Position numbers and translations under genes: made by a program | Notes under the pieces: generated by a model | Told to the model about the DNA's origin: nothing | Seen by the model: the letters and a program-made list of their open reading frames with translations, nothing else | The model's database searches: none | From: an uncultured Ruminococcus sp. | GTDB lineage: Bacteria; Bacillota; Clostridia; Lachnospirales; Lachnospiraceae | Direction: 5' to 3' | Length of the DNA: 64,000 nucleotides | Assembly (NCBI GenBank): GCA_900541505.1 | Contig: UQKK01000013.1 | Location: 1-64,000 of the forward strand | Part shown: one piece after another, positions 51,374 to 60,130 of the stretch | Layout of the letters: the number at the start of each line of letters is the position of its first letter | Numbering within the stretch: position 1 is the stretch's first letter

Positions 51374-51415
51374 CCTTACACCTCCTGTGGATAAACCTCT
51401 CATATTTTACCACAG

Positions 51416-53056
51416 TTACGCCCTGTTTGCAACTATTTTCTCCTTTATCCACTCGGTGTGCCGCATCCGGAAATACGGCAGTCCCTGAGACTGTTCCCCC
51501 ATGGATGCCAGCAGACTGATTTTTCCCTTTTCTATGCCGCACGCCCTTGCGATAAAATTCTGGGAGGTCTTAAGATATTGTATCTTTCCATATTTAAGTA
51601 TAACCGACTGCCGTCCGAAATATCCGCGGGTTATCTTTAAAAATCCATCGTTCAGCCCAATACCCGCCGTCCTGTACCACAGCACCATCCCCAGCAGAAT
51701 ACACAGGATAAGGACTCCTGCCCCGAGCCAAATCCACAATATATGACGTTCCAGCACCATGCAGCAGATAAGTGCGGCTGCTCCAATCACCCCCGTCCAG
51801 AGACACAGAGGAAGCATCCAGACCGCCCACACTGCCGCCGGAGCCCTCTCAATCCTGGCTGCCGCTGAATCTGCAAATTCCGGCAAAAGGAGCCGCAAAT
51901 GTCCTTCCATCTGCCCGTAACTTCCATACAGCACAAGAAATGCCTTTTGATTCGCCTCGTCATTCATTCCCACATTGATAACTTCCACCATGTATTTTCC
52001 TGCCAGCCTTGCCAGAAAGGTCTGGCGGATTTTCAGAGCCTGAATCTTATCGACAGGAATTGTATATGCCACCTTTTTCAAAAATCCATAACGGATATAG
52101 ATTTTATCCTTCTCCCTCTTGGCACGGAAGTCATAGTAATGTACAAATCCTTTCACAATATCCCAAAGTGCAGAGAAAACAATCGATGCGGCAATAAAAA
52201 TACTGATAAGCATTCCCAGCACAGTCTCTGCGGAGCCCGGATTTCTCACAATCCCGATGATTGTCGCAGCAGCGCCAACTCCACCCGCAATGACAATGCA
52301 GAGCGAGAAGATGTTTATGGAGAACAGCCCGTGCACAAAAAGAGCCCCGAAATCCGCCCGAACATCATATGATTCTTCAGGCCAGTCTCCTTCCCAGACA
52401 TTCCCGCCCGTGTCAGCTTTATCATTCACAGCAGACGGACCGCCGCCTGAAGCCATCGCTCCCACTCCATCGGGCTCGCTGTTTCGCAAGGTTCTCCCTT
52501 CCTCATATGCCTTCATAATCCGTGCGAGCTGTCCGCAGAATGCCTCCGCCTCTCTTTTCTTAAGCAGGATTTTCACATCCGTCTTATCCGCGGTGGAAAG
52601 ACTGTTGGTGTCCAGCTTGACTTTGCACGTTCCCAGCAGCATCTCAAACAGATTCTGCTCTGTATTGATATTGGAAATATTTTTGATGCCAATCGTGTGT
52701 TTTTTGCGGTTCACTGTATTGCGCTCAATCACAATCGCGTTTTCCTGTATGGAAATACGGGTTTTCGCCCACACAAACAGATTTCTGCCTATGATGAATG
52801 CCAGCACAAGCAGGCACACAAGCGCTCCAATAATAACGCCTCCTTCTTTCAGGAAATCAAAACTCGCATCTTTTAGCCTGTCCACATTCTGCGCCAGAGC
52901 GCTGACCGCCATGATAAGCAGAATATAGAAAAAGCTCCCCATCTGTTCCGCCACAATAGAAATATGGTTGCGAAATCCCTTTTTGCTGTCCGGGGAGCCT
53001 TGTTGTTTCATCCTTTCTTCCCTTTCCGTCATTTTCTTCATCCGTCTGTCCCTCAC
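51416..53056 (-). CDS. Large bacterial PH-domain membrane protein (YdbT-like)
   Basis: 546 residues with about six membrane helices and three bPH2/DUF304-type segments (for example ITRGYFGRQSVILKYGKIQY and IYIRYGFLKKVAYTIPVDKI). This is the YdbT layout. The start is a GTG overlapping the TGA of the preceding gene (GTGA), so translation is coupled; in-frame ATGs shortly after are alternatives. In Bacillus the YdbS/YdbT pair has been linked to resistance to some bacteriocins; that role is not evident here. Confidence 0.83.
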   Translation of the reverse strand: MRDRRMKKMTEREERMKQQGSPDSKKGFRNHISIVAEQMGSFFYILLIMAVSALAQNVDRLKDASFDFLKEGGVIIGALVCLLVLAFIIGRNLFVWAKTRISIQENAIVIERNTVNRKKHTIGIKNISNINTEQNLFEMLLGTCKVKLDTNSLSTADKTDVKILLKKREAEAFCGQLARIMKAYEEGRTLRNSEPDGVGAMASGGGPSAVNDKADTGGNVWEGDWPEESYDVRADFGALFVHGLFSINIFSLCIVIAGGVGAAATIIGIVRNPGSAETVLGMLISIFIAASIVFSALWDIVKGFVHYYDFRAKREKDKIYIRYGFLKKVAYTIPVDKIQALKIRQTFLARLAGKYMVEVINVGMNDEANQKAFLVLYGSYGQMEGHLRLLLPEFADSAAARIERAPAAVWAVWMLPLCLWTGVIGAAALICCMVLERHILWIWLGAGVLILCILLGMVLWYRTAGIGLNDGFLKITRGYFGRQSVILKYGKIQYLKTSQNFIARACGIEKGKISLLASMGEQSQGLPYFRMRHTEWIKEKIVANRA

Positions 53057-53550
53057 GCCTCATTTGCCGCGCGGCTCTTTTCCTCGACCGCAATCTCATT
53101 GATACGCCGGCGCAGAGATTCCGCAATCTGCTCCGCCTTCTCCTCCTCTAAAAAGGAAATGGTAACGTCTCCCCCGCCTGTGGTCACGACCACCTTCGCC
53201 ACTTTAAAAATCTGGTCAATAGGACCTTTGGCAGTCTGCAATTTATGTAACCTCTCAATGGGAACAATATTTCGCTTCACAAACAAATATCCTTCCCGGA
53301 TGTCAATACACTCCTCGTTGATGCTGTATCGATATCTGTAATAGCGGAAATACGGGCTGATGAATCCATCTAATAAAATGAGTATCACCAATATCAGGGA
53401 AATCACCTTTCCCAGCCCGATATTCTTTGGAAAAATCCAGAAATAATTCACTGCGGCAATGATTGCAAGCACAATCACACATGCCACCGCTCCCGCCGCG
53501 TACATACAGCCAAGCGCCCGTTTTGACAGCTTTTCGTATACCATCTTCAT
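53053..53550 (-). CDS. Small bacterial PH-domain membrane protein (YdbS-like)
   Basis: 165 residues: two N-terminal membrane helices (AAGAVACVIVLAIIAAVNYF and the next segment) and one bPH2 domain (CIDIREGYLFVKRNIVPIER, LHKLQTAKGPIDQ). It pairs with the larger protein downstream, as YdbS does with YdbT. The two probably form a membrane complex of unknown function. Confidence 0.83.
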   Translation of the reverse strand: MKMVYEKLSKRALGCMYAAGAVACVIVLAIIAAVNYFWIFPKNIGLGKVISLILVILILLDGFISPYFRYYRYRYSINEECIDIREGYLFVKRNIVPIERLHKLQTAKGPIDQIFKVAKVVVTTGGGDVTISFLEEEKAEQIAESLRRRINEIAVEEKSRAANEA

Positions 53551-53618
53551 ACTCCTTTATATAGCCGATTTTCTTCATCGTACCATATGGAGTAAGTCAG
53601 GTCAAACTCTATTTAAAC

Positions 53619-53745
53619 AAAGTGGGCAAGCCCACTTCAGTCCCCCTCATACATGAGGGGCTTTCCCACTTTGTGCGCCGAGCGCAGTCGCTCTAGCGAC
53701 ATGTTACCTCATGCGCTCGTGTGCATTTCGCCCGGAGGGCTTTTT
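53619..53745 (+). repeat. Structured intergenic repeat, copy B
   Basis: About 127 bp with the same layout as copy A but different paired bases: AAAGTGGG (53619-53626)/CCCACTTT (53665-53672), CCCCTCAT/ATGAGGGG, CGAGCGC (53679-53685)/GCGCTCG (53713-53719) enclosing GTCGCT/AGCGAC, then GCCC-GGA-GGGC-T5. The paired changes relative to copy A keep the stems. A separate 15-bp inverted repeat (ATTTTATAGGAAATT..., 53746-53781) follows. It lies between the PH-domain gene and the enolase-like gene. Confidence 0.6.
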
Positions 53746-53783
53746 ATTTTATAGGAAATTAGAAGGAATTTCCTATAAAATAA

Positions 53784-53803
53784 CCGGAGCAGTCACGCTC
53801 CGG
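53784..53803 (-). terminator. Terminator of the enolase-like gene
   Basis: CCGGAGC pairs with GCTCCGG across 6 bases and overlaps the stop codon; on the minus strand TTATTTTATAGG follows. Confidence 0.6.
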
Positions 53804-55100
53804 CTTCCTCCTCAATACGCAGAAGGCGGTTATATTTGGCAATGCGCTCCATACCGGCAGGTGCCCCTGCCCTGATATATTCCGCATGGAACGCCACCGC
53901 GATGTCCGCAATCAATGTATTTTCTGTCTCACCCGGACTGTGGGAGAGCATTACTTTATATCCCGCGCTCTTCGCTGTTTTTATGGCGTGGAAAATCTCG
54001 CTCAGCGTGCCCGCCTCGTGCAGTCTTATGACTGCGGCGTTCGCTGTTCTGCTTAGAATCCCTCTCTCTATTTGCCGTACATTAGAGGAAAACAGCGTTC
54101 CGCCCGCTATCGTGTGTTGTTCTCCCAGTTCTTCCATCAGATGGTCCCATCCTTTCCAGTCGTCAGCTCCCAGCGGGTCCTGGATGAAGCAGATGGGAAA
54201 CTCCCCCAGCAATTCCTCGCAGTATTCTGTCATTTCCCGCGCACTTCTTAGGATATGCTGCCCCTTCATCCTGCTTTCCCCCGGAAATTCATACATCCTG
54301 CGGTCCTCCCGATAAAGCCCCTGCGCACCGATATCCAGCGCGATAAAAATATCCGTTCCCCAGACATAATCCGTTCTTTCTGCCGCCTCTTTTATCAGCT
54401 TCAGCGCTTCTTTTACATCCGGCAAATCCGGCATAAATCCGCCGCTTTCCCCTGTCTCTGCGGACAGTTTGTTTTCTCTTAATATGTCCTTTACTATGTG
54501 GTAAATTTCTGTACAGATTCTAAGCCGTTCCCGGAAATTTTTCGACCTTCCGGGGACAAGCATGATTTCCTGTATATCAAGTGCGTTTTTGTTATGAGCT
54601 CCGCCTTCCAAGGCTGACATCACAGGAATCGGCATCTCTCCCGCATTGGTCCCTCCCAGATAGCGGTAGAGGGGCATATGAAGCGCCTGTGCCGCCGCGT
54701 TCGCCGCAGCCATAGACACTCCCAGGAGTGTGTTTGCACCCAGATTCCTCTTATCCCTGCTCCCGTCTGTCTTTGCCAGCAGCCTGTCCAATCCTGCCTG
54801 GTCGAACACATTCCAGCCTATCACCGCCTGCGCCACCTGCTCATTTACATTTCCCACCGCACGTTCTACACCTCGTCCTAAGTACCTTGTCTCCTTATCC
54901 CAAAGCTGCACTGCCGCCTTATCCGCAGAGCCTTTGGCTTTGTATCCTGATATTTTATCCGGCAGACTTCCCGATGGAACGGCAGCTCTGCCTATGGTCT
55001 CCTCTTCTATCAGCACCTCTGCTTCCAGTGCCGGATTACCTCCGGAATCCAGAATTTCTCTCGCGTATATGTCCCGAATCGGTAAATAGCGATACATCAT
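53793..55100 (-). CDS. Enolase paralog lacking most catalytic residues
   Basis: 435 residues, full length for enolase, with the fold conserved end to end (AREILDSGGNPALEAEVLIE, GANTLLGVSMAAANAAAQAL, KYNRLLRIEEEAGA). Key positions are changed. The SGASTG loop became SGSLPD, GDEGG became GESGG, IED became IQD, GDDL became GGTL, the catalytic Lys before NQIG became Arg (RLHEAG), SHRSGETED became SHSPGETEN, and the second Lys (IKTG) became IRAG. Some positions remain (GGAH, QE, ALD). It is unlikely to be the glycolytic enzyme; it may have a new reaction or a structural or RNA-related role. No frame damage is seen, so it is under selection. Confidence 0.78.
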   Translation of the reverse strand: MMYRYLPIRDIYAREILDSGGNPALEAEVLIEEETIGRAAVPSGSLPDKISGYKAKGSADKAAVQLWDKETRYLGRGVERAVGNVNEQVAQAVIGWNVFDQAGLDRLLAKTDGSRDKRNLGANTLLGVSMAAANAAAQALHMPLYRYLGGTNAGEMPIPVMSALEGGAHNKNALDIQEIMLVPGRSKNFRERLRICTEIYHIVKDILRENKLSAETGESGGFMPDLPDVKEALKLIKEAAERTDYVWGTDIFIALDIGAQGLYREDRRMYEFPGESRMKGQHILRSAREMTEYCEELLGEFPICFIQDPLGADDWKGWDHLMEELGEQHTIAGGTLFSSNVRQIERGILSRTANAAVIRLHEAGTLSEIFHAIKTAKSAGYKVMLSHSPGETENTLIADIAVAFHAEYIRAGAPAGMERIAKYNRLLRIEEEAGA

Positions 55101-55271
55101 TTTTTCCTCCTTTTGCGAGGTTAGTATTTCCCGATATATGCCGCTTAATGCGTTGACTTTTCGCGTCTGCCACGTTACAATTCGATTAAAGCGGCAGGTC
55201 CGTTTTTAAGCGCTGGCAAGCCGCCGGGAACAGACAGATATCTTTTGTGATAGATAAAGGAGGCTTTGCGG

Positions 55272-56114
55272 ATGAAAGAAAAATCCCGTCATTTTCTGCT
55301 GCTTACCGTAAGTACACTCATCATGGCTGCCGGAACCTATTTTTTCAAATTCACCAATAATTTTACATTCGGCGGAATCACCGGTCTCGCCGTCCTTGTC
55401 GCAAAGACCGGAGTCTTATCTGCCAGTGATTTCACCTTCATCATGAATATGCTTCTGCTCGCCATAGGCTTTTTTGTACTGGGAAGAAAATTTACAGCTA
55501 AGACTGCTTACTGCAGTATCCTCTTATCCGTCTCGCTGTCTGTGCTGGAGCGCGCCTTTCCCATGGCTCGCCCGCTCACCAATGAGCCCATGCTGGAACT
55601 CTGTTTTGCCATTGCTCTGCCTGCCCTGGGGTCAGCCATCCTTTTTAATATCGGCTCTTCCAGCGGCGGCACGGATATCATCGCCATGATACTCAAAAAG
55701 TATTCCAGCTTTGACATCGGCAGAGCACTTTTGCTGACGGACCTTCTGATTACCATCGCAGGCTGCTTTGTATTTGACATTGAGACAGGACTGTACTCCT
55801 TTTTAGGGCTTGCCATCCGCTCTTTCATGATTGACAACTTCATTGAGAGTTTCAACCTGTCCAAATATTTTAACGTGGTATGCGACCACCCGCAGCCTGT
55901 CTGTGATTTCATTGTCCATACACTCAAGCGCAGCGCCACTATCTGCCATGCGCAGGGCGCCTTTTCTGGAAAGGATAAATACATTGTCTTTACCGCACTG
56001 AACCGCCCGCAGGCAGTCCGCCTGCGTAATTACATTAAGGAGACACAGCCGGAAGCCTTTATCCTGATTTCCAACACCAGCGAAATCATCGGCAAAGGAT
56101 TCCACAGTATTTAA
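55272..56114 (+). CDS. YitT family membrane protein (DUF161 plus DUF2179)
   Basis: 280 residues with five or six membrane helices (FGGITGLAVLVAKTG, NIGSSSGGTDIIAMILKKYS) and a C-terminal cytosolic ferredoxin-like domain (KDKYIVFTALNRPQAVRLRN, AFILISNTSEIIGKGF). AAAGGAGG 8 bases before ATG decides the start. Function is unknown for the family; it is the full-length type, unlike the shorter relative at 24.2-24.9 kb. topB follows 19 bp later. Confidence 0.87.
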   Translation: MKEKSRHFLLLTVSTLIMAAGTYFFKFTNNFTFGGITGLAVLVAKTGVLSASDFTFIMNMLLLAIGFFVLGRKFTAKTAYCSILLSVSLSVLERAFPMARPLTNEPMLELCFAIALPALGSAILFNIGSSSGGTDIIAMILKKYSSFDIGRALLLTDLLITIAGCFVFDIETGLYSFLGLAIRSFMIDNFIESFNLSKYFNVVCDHPQPVCDFIVHTLKRSATICHAQGAFSGKDKYIVFTALNRPQAVRLRNYIKETQPEAFILISNTSEIIGKGFHSI

Positions 56115-56133
56115 ATAAAAGGAGACCTCATTT

Positions 56134-58365
56134 ATGAAACAACTGGTTATTGCGGAAAAACCATCCGTGGCGCGGGACATTGCCCGCGTCCTCCACTGTA
56201 AAAAGAAAACCGATACTTATCTGGAAGGGGAACAGTATATCGTCACCTGGGCGCTGGGGCATCTGGTGACTCTGGCGGACCCGGAAGAATACGGGGAGCA
56301 GTATAAAACCTGGAACTTAGATACCCTTCCCATGCTCCCGCAAAACTGGAAGCTGGTGGTCATCAAGCAGACCTCCCGCCAGTTCCGCTCCGTCAAAGAG
56401 CAAATTTACCGCAAAGATGTGAACGGCATCGTCATCGCCACCGATGCGGGACGGGAGGGAGAACTTGTCGCCCGCTGGATACTAGAGAAAGCAGACAATA
56501 AAAAACCCGTCAAGCGTCTGTGGATTTCCTCTGTCACAGACAAGGCAATCCGGGACGGATTTTCTCACTTAAAGCCGGGAAAAAATTATGAGCCGCTCTA
56601 CCACGCGGCAGTGGCAAGGGCGCAGTCCGACTGGGTGGTGGGCATCAACGCCACCCGTGCCCTGACCTGCAAATATAACGCCCAGCTCTCCTGCGGCAGA
56701 GTACAGACTCCCACGCTGGCGATGATTGCCGCCAGAGAAGACGAGATTAAGAACTTTGTTCCCCAGCCCTTCTATGGCATGAAAGCTGTGGTAAAGGGCG
56801 CTGCCTTCACATGGACGGACAAACGCAGCAACTCCACTCGCACCATGGATAAGGCGCGGATTCAGAAATTATATGAGCAGGCAGGCAGCACCCTGACTGT
56901 GACGGAGGTGAAACGGAAATCCAAAAAATCCTTCTCCCCCGCCCTCTATGATTTGACGACTTTGCAGCGAGAGGCGGACCAGCGCTACGGATTTTCCGCC
57001 AAGGAGACCCTCAACATCATGCAGCGGCTGTATGAAAACCACAAGGTATTGACCTATCCCAGAACGGACTCCCGCTACCTCACAAGCGATATGACAGGGA
57101 CGTTAAACGAGCGGTTAAAAGCCTGCGCCGTGGGACCATACCGCAAGGCAGCGGCAAAACTTTCCATGCAGAAAATCCAGGCGAATAAATCCTTTGTAGA
57201 TGACAGCAAGGTCTCCGACCACCACGCTATCATTCCTACAGAGCAGTTCGTCCAACTGGAACATATGACGAATGAAGAGCGTAAAATTTATGATATGGTT
57301 GTCCGCCGTTTTCTCGCTGTGCTTTCTCCTGCTTGCGAGTATGAGGAAACTTCCCTGAAGGGCACCATCGGTTCCGAAATCTTTACCGCCCGGGGAAACC
57401 GTATCCTCTCACCCGGCTGGAAGGATATCTATGACTTTGACACCGCCGATATGGAAGCGGCGGATGAGGAGGCGGACAGCACCTACACTGCAGGCAGCGG
57501 ACATGCAGCGGACTTGCTTTTCACGCAGCAAAGCCTCCCCGCTATGGAAAAGGGCGATGTTCTGCCCGTTTCTTCCCTTACCGTCACGGAAGGGAAGACC
57601 AAGCCCCCGGCTCATTTCACGGAAGGAACACTCATTGCCGCTATGGAAAATCCGGTCAAATATCTGACGCACAAAGACAAGTCCATTGTCCGTACTTTAG
57701 GCGAGACAGGAGGACTGGGGACTGTCGCCACCCGCGCCGACATTATCGATAAGCTGCTGGGAAGCTTTCTCATGGAGAAGAAAGGCAAAGAACTGCATAT
57801 CACTTCCAAGGGACGCCAGCTCCTCGCCCTCGTGCCCCAGGATTTAAAAAGCCCGGAGCTGACCGCGCAGTGGGAGATGCGCCTGCAGGCAATCGCCAAA
57901 GGAAATGAGACAGACCGCCATTTCATGCGTGAGATTGAGGGGTACACCAAATCCTTCATACAGGAAATCAAAACCGCCTCCGGAACCTTCCGGCACGACA
58001 ATATCACGCGCACCAAATGCCCGCAGTGCGGCAAATTTATGCTGGAGGTAAACGGAAAGCACGGGCGTATGCTCATCTGCCAGGACAGAGAATGCGGATA
58101 CCGTGAAACCCTCTCCCGCCTGACCAACGCCCGCTGCCCTGTGTGCCACAAAAAACTGGAGCTGGTGGGGAAAGGCGATGGACAGCGATTTGTCTGCTCC
58201 TGCGGTTATAAAGAAAAACTCTCCGCTTTCCAGGAGCGGAAGAAAAAAGAAGGAAAAGGCGCCAGCAAAAAGGATGTCAACGCTTATCTGAGAAAACAGG
58301 CAAAGGAGGCAGAACAGCCCATCAATAACGCCTTTGCCGATGCACTTTCCAAGATAAAATTGTAG
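56134..58365 (+). CDS. topB: DNA topoisomerase III
   Basis: 743 residues: N-terminal Toprim domain (AEKPSVARDIARVLH, TDAGREGELVARWI), the type IA body with catalytic Tyr in VLTYPRTDSRYL, and C-terminal zinc ribbons (CPQCGKFMLEVNGKHGRMLIC and a second CPVC). It relaxes and decatenates DNA by single-strand passage. Both chromosomal and conjugative elements encode such proteins; no element genes lie next to it here, so it is probably chromosomal. Confidence 0.95.
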   Translation: MKQLVIAEKPSVARDIARVLHCKKKTDTYLEGEQYIVTWALGHLVTLADPEEYGEQYKTWNLDTLPMLPQNWKLVVIKQTSRQFRSVKEQIYRKDVNGIVIATDAGREGELVARWILEKADNKKPVKRLWISSVTDKAIRDGFSHLKPGKNYEPLYHAAVARAQSDWVVGINATRALTCKYNAQLSCGRVQTPTLAMIAAREDEIKNFVPQPFYGMKAVVKGAAFTWTDKRSNSTRTMDKARIQKLYEQAGSTLTVTEVKRKSKKSFSPALYDLTTLQREADQRYGFSAKETLNIMQRLYENHKVLTYPRTDSRYLTSDMTGTLNERLKACAVGPYRKAAAKLSMQKIQANKSFVDDSKVSDHHAIIPTEQFVQLEHMTNEERKIYDMVVRRFLAVLSPACEYEETSLKGTIGSEIFTARGNRILSPGWKDIYDFDTADMEAADEEADSTYTAGSGHAADLLFTQQSLPAMEKGDVLPVSSLTVTEGKTKPPAHFTEGTLIAAMENPVKYLTHKDKSIVRTLGETGGLGTVATRADIIDKLLGSFLMEKKGKELHITSKGRQLLALVPQDLKSPELTAQWEMRLQAIAKGNETDRHFMREIEGYTKSFIQEIKTASGTFRHDNITRTKCPQCGKFMLEVNGKHGRMLICQDRECGYRETLSRLTNARCPVCHKKLELVGKGDGQRFVCSCGYKEKLSAFQERKKKEGKGASKKDVNAYLRKQAKEAEQPINNAFADALSKIKL

Positions 58366-58443
58366 GGAAGCGTCTGGGGATGCGTGCTCTTTTAAAGAGA
58401 AGATATCAGTACAGCAAAACATTAGAATGGGGGATATCCGAAA

Positions 58444-59079
58444 ATGAATTATACTTATCTGGATATGGAAACTTACAAAAGGAAACGTCATTTTGAATAC
58501 TTCAATCAGTTAGCCTGCCCATATGTTGGAGTAACAGTAAATGTAGACATTACAGATTTCCTGAGCACCGTCAAGGCAAAAAAGCTGCCATTCTTTTTGT
58601 CTGTTTGCTACTGTATCTCCAAAGCCGCCAATCAGGTGCCGGAATTCAGACAACGGATTATGGATAATCAGATTGTAGAATATGAGTATTGTTTAACCTC
58701 TCATACAGTGGCATTAAGTGACGGTACATACTGCTACTGTGACCTCGACGGGAATCGCTCTTTTGAGGATTATATCCGTTATGCCGCTGAAGAACAGGAA
58801 AAAGCAAAACAAAGAAACTCCCTCGATGAGGAACCGGGCGAAGCCCTAAATAAAATTTTTATATCCACACTCCCGTGGATATCGTACACTGCTCTTATTA
58901 ACCCTACCCCTATCCCGGCGGACAGCAATCCGAGGATTACCTGGGGGAAATATTTTGCGCAGGATAAAAAAATATTACTTCCGGTTTCGGTGTTATGTCA
59001 TCACGCATTGGTGGACGGACTGCATATTTCTAAGTTTTATGATTTCTTAAATAAAGAACTGGCAGTTGTCGCAGGATAG
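58444..59079 (+). CDS. CatA-like chloramphenicol acetyltransferase family protein
   Basis: 211 residues of the CAT fold with the catalytic HHALVDG motif near the C-terminus and YFNQLACPYVGVTVNVDITD at the start. Related CatA-like proteins are common in Firmicute chromosomes; many lack proven chloramphenicol activity, and several CAT substrate-site residues cannot be checked here. It is a probable O-acetyltransferase. Confidence 0.85.
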   Translation: MNYTYLDMETYKRKRHFEYFNQLACPYVGVTVNVDITDFLSTVKAKKLPFFLSVCYCISKAANQVPEFRQRIMDNQIVEYEYCLTSHTVALSDGTYCYCDLDGNRSFEDYIRYAAEEQEKAKQRNSLDEEPGEALNKIFISTLPWISYTALINPTPIPADSNPRITWGKYFAQDKKILLPVSVLCHHALVDGLHISKFYDFLNKELAVVAG

Positions 59080-59134
59080 ATGGCGGTGTTAAGAACTATG
59101 GAATTGACCGAGCAGAGCGAGGGATACTTCTTGA

Positions 59135-59362
59135 ACGCAAGTTCAAGAAGGTGGACAGTCAAATAACGCCCATTTTGAAATTGCTCTTTATGTGGATACT
59201 TTCGATGAAGTTGACAAGACTTTTACCGCTGCCGTTTCAAAAGGTGCTACACCTGTTTTAGAGCCTGCAACTGAACCTTGGGGACAGCGCACTTGTTATA
59301 TTTCCGACCCAGAAGGCAACTTAATTGAAATAGGTTCTTGGAACAAACCGTTTCGCAGTTGA
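59135..59362 (+). pseudogene. VOC (glyoxalase-fold) protein, C-terminal fragment
   Basis: A frame without a start encodes QEGGQSNNAHFEIALYVDTF and then TCYISDPEGNLIEIGSW, the C-terminal half of a VOC/bleomycin-resistance-like protein, ending TGA 59360-59362. The N-terminal half is missing. It marks a deletion or recombination scar. Confidence 0.75.
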
Positions 59363-59408
59363 TTAGACAAAGATATGTAAGATACTAGTTTGAAAAACCC
59401 AATAGCCT

Positions 59409-59440
59409 AAAAGCGGCAGGAAAAAACTTCTGCCGCTTTT
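59409..59440. terminator. Bidirectional terminator
   Basis: AAAAGCGGCAG pairs perfectly with CTGCCGCTTTT across 10 bases, with T runs on both sides. It lies between the VOC fragment and the HxlR gene. Confidence 0.8.
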
Positions 59441-59457
59441 GTAATTCACATTTATAT

Positions 59458-59817
59458 TCAAAATACATCATCCCGATGTTCCTGCCCCCAATGACAAAAG
59501 GCGTCAAGCACAGGCTCAAGTGTTTTGCCACGAGGAGAAAGGCTATATTCGACCCTCGGAGGTATTTCCCCGTAATCTTTTCGGATAATTAAGCCGTCCT
59601 CTTCCAATTCTTTTAAGGCTTTTGTCAGGGAACGGTATGTTGCCGTTTCCATCTTCCTCAGTAATTCATTGTAACGGGTTGGTCCGTCAAGCTGCAGGCA
59701 ATATAAGATGGGGAGTTTGTATTTCCCTTGTATTAGGGATTTCGTATAGTAAAATCCTGTATTTTTTATTCCGTTAGCTGCAAAAACTCTTTTTTCTTCT
59801 GTTAAGTTAGTTTTCAT
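59458..59817 (-). CDS. HxlR-family transcriptional regulator
   Basis: 119 residues of the winged-HTH HxlR family: GKYKLPILYCLQLDGPTRYN, then LTKALKELEEDGLIIRKDYG and PPRVEYSLSPRGKTLEPVLD. GAGGG precedes ATG 59817. A perfect ACTATACT/AGTATAGT palindrome 12 bp upstream is a strong candidate for its own operator. Members sense redox or small electrophiles and often control nearby reductases; remnants of a nitroreductase lie next door. Confidence 0.9.
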   Translation of the reverse strand: MKTNLTEEKRVFAANGIKNTGFYYTKSLIQGKYKLPILYCLQLDGPTRYNELLRKMETATYRSLTKALKELEEDGLIIRKDYGEIPPRVEYSLSPRGKTLEPVLDAFCHWGQEHRDDVF

Positions 59818-59829
59818 TAGAGCCCTCAA

Positions 59830-59847
59830 ACTATACTAAAGTATAGT
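59830..59847. promoter_or_regulatory. HxlR operator palindrome
   Basis: ACTATACTAAAGTATAGT is a perfect inverted repeat (2-base centre) just upstream of the HxlR gene, followed by a TATATATACTT stretch. It fits a dimer-binding autoregulatory site for divergent transcription toward the nitroreductase remnant. Confidence 0.7.
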
Positions 59848-59938
59848 ATATATACTTAAATACCGTACTTGTTATATAAACACCCACATGATACAATCTT
59901 ACACGTAAAAAGTCAAGGCGTATTGGAGGATACAGCAT

Positions 59939-60127
59939 GAAGACTGGGTAAACCGTGTGTATGATGGCAGTCTTGTTATGGGAAATCTAATGCTTGCTTC
60001 TCACGAACTGGGGATTGAAGGTGAATATGAGGGTATTGGGCACTGTGCTCTTGGTTATATTGACGGAAATTATCCCAAAATGCCTGCAAGAAAAGATAAC
60101 AGAGTTTTTTATGTTAAGGAGGACTAA
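59939..60127 (+). pseudogene. Nitroreductase-family remnant
   Basis: The frame encodes EDWVNRVYDGSLVMGNLMLA, then LGIEGEYEGIGHCALGYIDG and PARKDNRVFYVKED, ending TAA 60125-60127. These are the C-terminal parts of an FMN nitroreductase, with the stretch between helix and LGIEGEYE (normally SCWIHRA...) deleted and the N-terminal half missing. The only start (ATGAAGACTGGGTAA) leads to a stop in another frame. It lies divergent to HxlR, its likely former regulator. Confidence 0.72.
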
Positions 60128-60130
60128 TTT

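Noticed and set aside
51416..53550. PH-domain pair as part of a defence or secretion system
   Set aside because: They match the ordinary YdbS/YdbT arrangement and nothing nearby suggests a specialised system.
53793..55100. Annotation as the glycolytic enolase
   Set aside because: Most catalytic and Mg-binding residues are substituted although the fold is retained.
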